Shown piece after piece: positions 62,481-64,000 of a stretch of 64,000 nt of DNA. The notes under the pieces are model-generated. The model saw only the letters and a program-made list of their open reading frames with translations, was not told where the DNA came from and did no database searches. The DNA is from Empedobacter stercoris (GTDB taxonomy: Bacteria > Bacteroidota > Bacteroidia > Flavobacteriales > Weeksellaceae). Within the stretch, counting starts at the first letter, position 1; each line of letters starts with the position of its first letter. Where the stretch lies: NCBI RefSeq assembly GCF_025244765.1, contig NZ_CP104209.1, positions 1,240,001 to 1,304,000 on the forward strand. The letters run 5' to 3'. The position numbers and the translations under genes are program-made.

Positions 62481-63260
62481 TTAATAATTATAAAAATGAG
62501 TTCGATATTGTATCGGGCTCATTTTATTTAAGTTCGATTTTATTCTATCGTTATTGTAATAGTAAATGTATTGTTTTATTTCTTTTTTTAGCTCTTCAAT
62601 AGAATTAAATTTTTGTAAATAAAATAGTTCCGATTTCAGTATTCCGAAGAAATTCTCGATAATAGCATTATCTAAGCAATTTCCTTTTCTACTCATACTT
62701 TGTATGATTCCTTTTTCATTTAATAAAGCCTGATATTGTTTCATTTGATATTGCCATCCTTGATCGGAATGTAATATCAAATCTTTGGTGTCTTTCGTTA
62801 TTTTAAATGCCTTTTTAAGCATTTGAGTTACTTGATTAAAAACAGGTCGTTCGCTTAACTCATAGCTGATAATTTCTTGATTGTACAGATCCATTATTGG
62901 TGATAAATATAGTTTTTTATCTTTTACTTTAAACTCGGTAACATCTGTTACCCATTTTTGGTTGGGTTTATCAGCCTTAAATGCTCTTTGCAAGATGTTT
63001 GGTGCAATCTTTCCTTGTTCTCCTTTGTAAGATTTGTATTTTTTTCTTCGAATCAAACTCTTTAATCCTAAGCTATTCATCAGTTTAAGAACAGTTTTAT
63101 GATTGATGATAGTTCCTGATTTTCTTAATTCATCGGTAATTCGTCGATAGCCATATCGCCCTTTATGCTGATGATAAATGGATTTTATCTTAAGTTTTAA
63201 TTCCTCGTATTTATCTGTTTTACTACGTGAAATATGATAGTAAAAGCTGCTTCTAGCCAT
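62481..63260 (-). CDS. IS150-type transposase OrfB, copy 2
   Basis: 259 residues, identical to the protein at 49018-49797, DDE core intact. Confidence 0.93.
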   Translation of the reverse strand: MARSSFYYHISRSKTDKYEELKLKIKSIYHQHKGRYGYRRITDELRKSGTIINHKTVLKLMNSLGLKSLIRRKKYKSYKGEQGKIAPNILQRAFKADKPNQKWVTDVTEFKVKDKKLYLSPIMDLYNQEIISYELSERPVFNQVTQMLKKAFKITKDTKDLILHSDQGWQYQMKQYQALLNEKGIIQSMSRKGNCLDNAIIENFFGILKSELFYLQKFNSIEELKKEIKQYIYYYNNDRIKSNLNKMSPIQYRTHFYNY

Positions 63261-63310
63261 ATGTGTACAATCTAAAAGTAAATTTAGATGAAATTCTGGC
63301 CTTAATTCAT

Positions 63311-63847
63311 TTATGGCTTGCGTCCAAGTTTCTTTTGTTTTTCTTCCTCGGCTTGAATTAAGGCATTGAACTTTTTTAAGAGTGCAACTTCACAACGTAA
63401 ACGTTCAATCTCTAACAATAGTTCTTCTTCTCTTGTTAACGGTTGTTTCGATTTTTTAGGTCTACCCTTAGATGTGCTCATAGTCTTGGGACGGCCTTTT
63501 GGTTTGGGTTTTAATCCGTCTATTCCAAAGGTAGCAAAATCTTTTTGCCATTTTATAATAACCGATTCACTTGGAATATTAAATTTCAAGCGTGCTTCAC
63601 GCAAACTAAGAAACTGTTTGGTTATAGACTTAATAACTTTCAACTTAAATTCAACGCTATACGTTTGGTTTTTTTTAGGTTCTATACCTGAAATTCCTTG
63701 ATTATGATAATCAGAAACCCATTTCTTTAATAAAGAAGCATGTATATTTTCTTTTTTACTAATTGAACGTATTGTTCGATGTTTTTCTAAAACTTCTTTC
63801 ACACAACGTAACTTAAATGCTACACCATATTTTACTTTTCTTGTCAT
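63311..63847 (-). CDS. IS150-type OrfA, copy 2
   Basis: 178 residues from MTRKVKYG. Differs from copy 1 by Lys for Asn in DGLKPKPKG. Confidence 0.92.
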   Translation of the reverse strand: MTRKVKYGVAFKLRCVKEVLEKHRTIRSISKKENIHASLLKKWVSDYHNQGISGIEPKKNQTYSVEFKLKVIKSITKQFLSLREARLKFNIPSESVIIKWQKDFATFGIDGLKPKPKGRPKTMSTSKGRPKKSKQPLTREEELLLEIERLRCEVALLKKFNALIQAEEEKQKKLGRKP

Positions 63848-63893
63848 AAAAAATGCCCCCAAAAGTGTCTAACTTTTTGGGGGCAGTGTAAAA

Positions 63894-63905
63894 TCTCGGT
63901 CTTTT
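63894..63905. terminator. right half of the split bidirectional terminator
   Basis: TCTCGGTCTTTT, the partner of 62432-62443. Confidence 0.85.
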
Positions 63906-63925
63906 AATATTTTATAAATCTTTAA

Positions 63926-64000
63926 TTAAGAAATTCTTTCAATCAAAGCCATGTAAAATCCATCGTAATTTGTTTCAGAAGGATAATGCATTTTATCCGA
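63926..64000 (-). CDS. C-terminal end of an unidentified protein (5' end outside window)
   Basis: 24 codons and a stop: SDKMHYPSETNYDGFYMALI then ERIS. The DGFYMAL ending recalls RsmB/RsmF-type RNA cytosine methyltransferases (DGFF-x-A), but the fragment is too short to name. It is convergent with the OmpA/VWA gene, and their shared terminator carries IS copy 2. Confidence 0.45.
   Translation of the reverse strand, partial: SDKMHYPSETNYDGFYMALIERIS

Larger units (their letters stand above)
62447..63890 (-). mobile_element. IS3-family element of IS150 type, copy 2 (1444 bp)
   Basis: Same ends and length as copy 1. Target duplication AAA at 62444-62446 and 63891-63893. Same orientation as copy 1. 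Confidence 0.93.

Overview
The window comes from a low-GC Bacteroidota chromosome, most likely order Flavobacteriales and probably a Weeksellaceae-type genus such as Empedobacter or Chryseobacterium; the genus is a guess. Reasons: a T9SS-sorted protein, FabV instead of FabI, an IntDOT-style integrase with an Arm-binding domain, BlaI/M56 and PorT-type proteins, and many promoters with the Bacteroidota -7 element TAnnTTTG. There is no rRNA operon and no CRISPR array. One tRNA gene, tRNA-Ser(UGA), is present.

Layout. 1-9.4 kb is housekeeping: the end of kdtA, an outer-membrane barrel, a BlaI/M56 pair, an AddA/RecB-like helicase-nuclease overlapping uvrC, and a small membrane protein. 9.9-14.8 kb is a sulfur/persulfide cluster: thioredoxin, rhodanese, a metallo-beta-lactamase/rhodanese fusion, a YeiH transporter, a Crp/Fnr regulator and two YeeE/YedE halves. 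Three promoters in this cluster carry the same dyad at the same distance from the -7 element, which suggests one regulon. 14.9-19.8 kb holds a membrane-anchored MBL protein, lysA, small secreted and membrane proteins and an MFS carrier.

20.0-43.5 kb is an integrated genomic island. It is inserted in the 3' end of tRNA-Ser and bounded by a 24-bp direct repeat (20004-20027 and 43476-43499). It carries an integrase with an apparent frameshift, an IS-interrupted excisionase-like gene, an HNH nuclease next to a remnant of a restriction-modification protein, a complete type I restriction-modification operon with two accessory genes (HIRAN and a possible GIY-YIG protein), and a seven-gene operon. 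That operon reads WYL regulator, ExoX-C-like protein, AAA ATPase, orphan 339-residue protein, RecD-like helicase, TPR/cold-shock protein, membrane-anchored ExoVII-like nuclease. I cannot match it to a named defence system, and it is the best candidate here for an undescribed one. No relaxase or conjugation gene is present.

43.5-64 kb returns to the core chromosome: a T9SS protein, fabV, an HTH pair, a Ca2+/H+ antiporter, oxyR, an ABC exporter, truA, mnmA, an NhaC antiporter, a cupin and an OmpA/VWA protein. Two nearly identical 1444-bp IS150-type elements lie here. Each is inserted in the loop of the bidirectional terminator hairpin between two convergent genes, which implies target-site selection.
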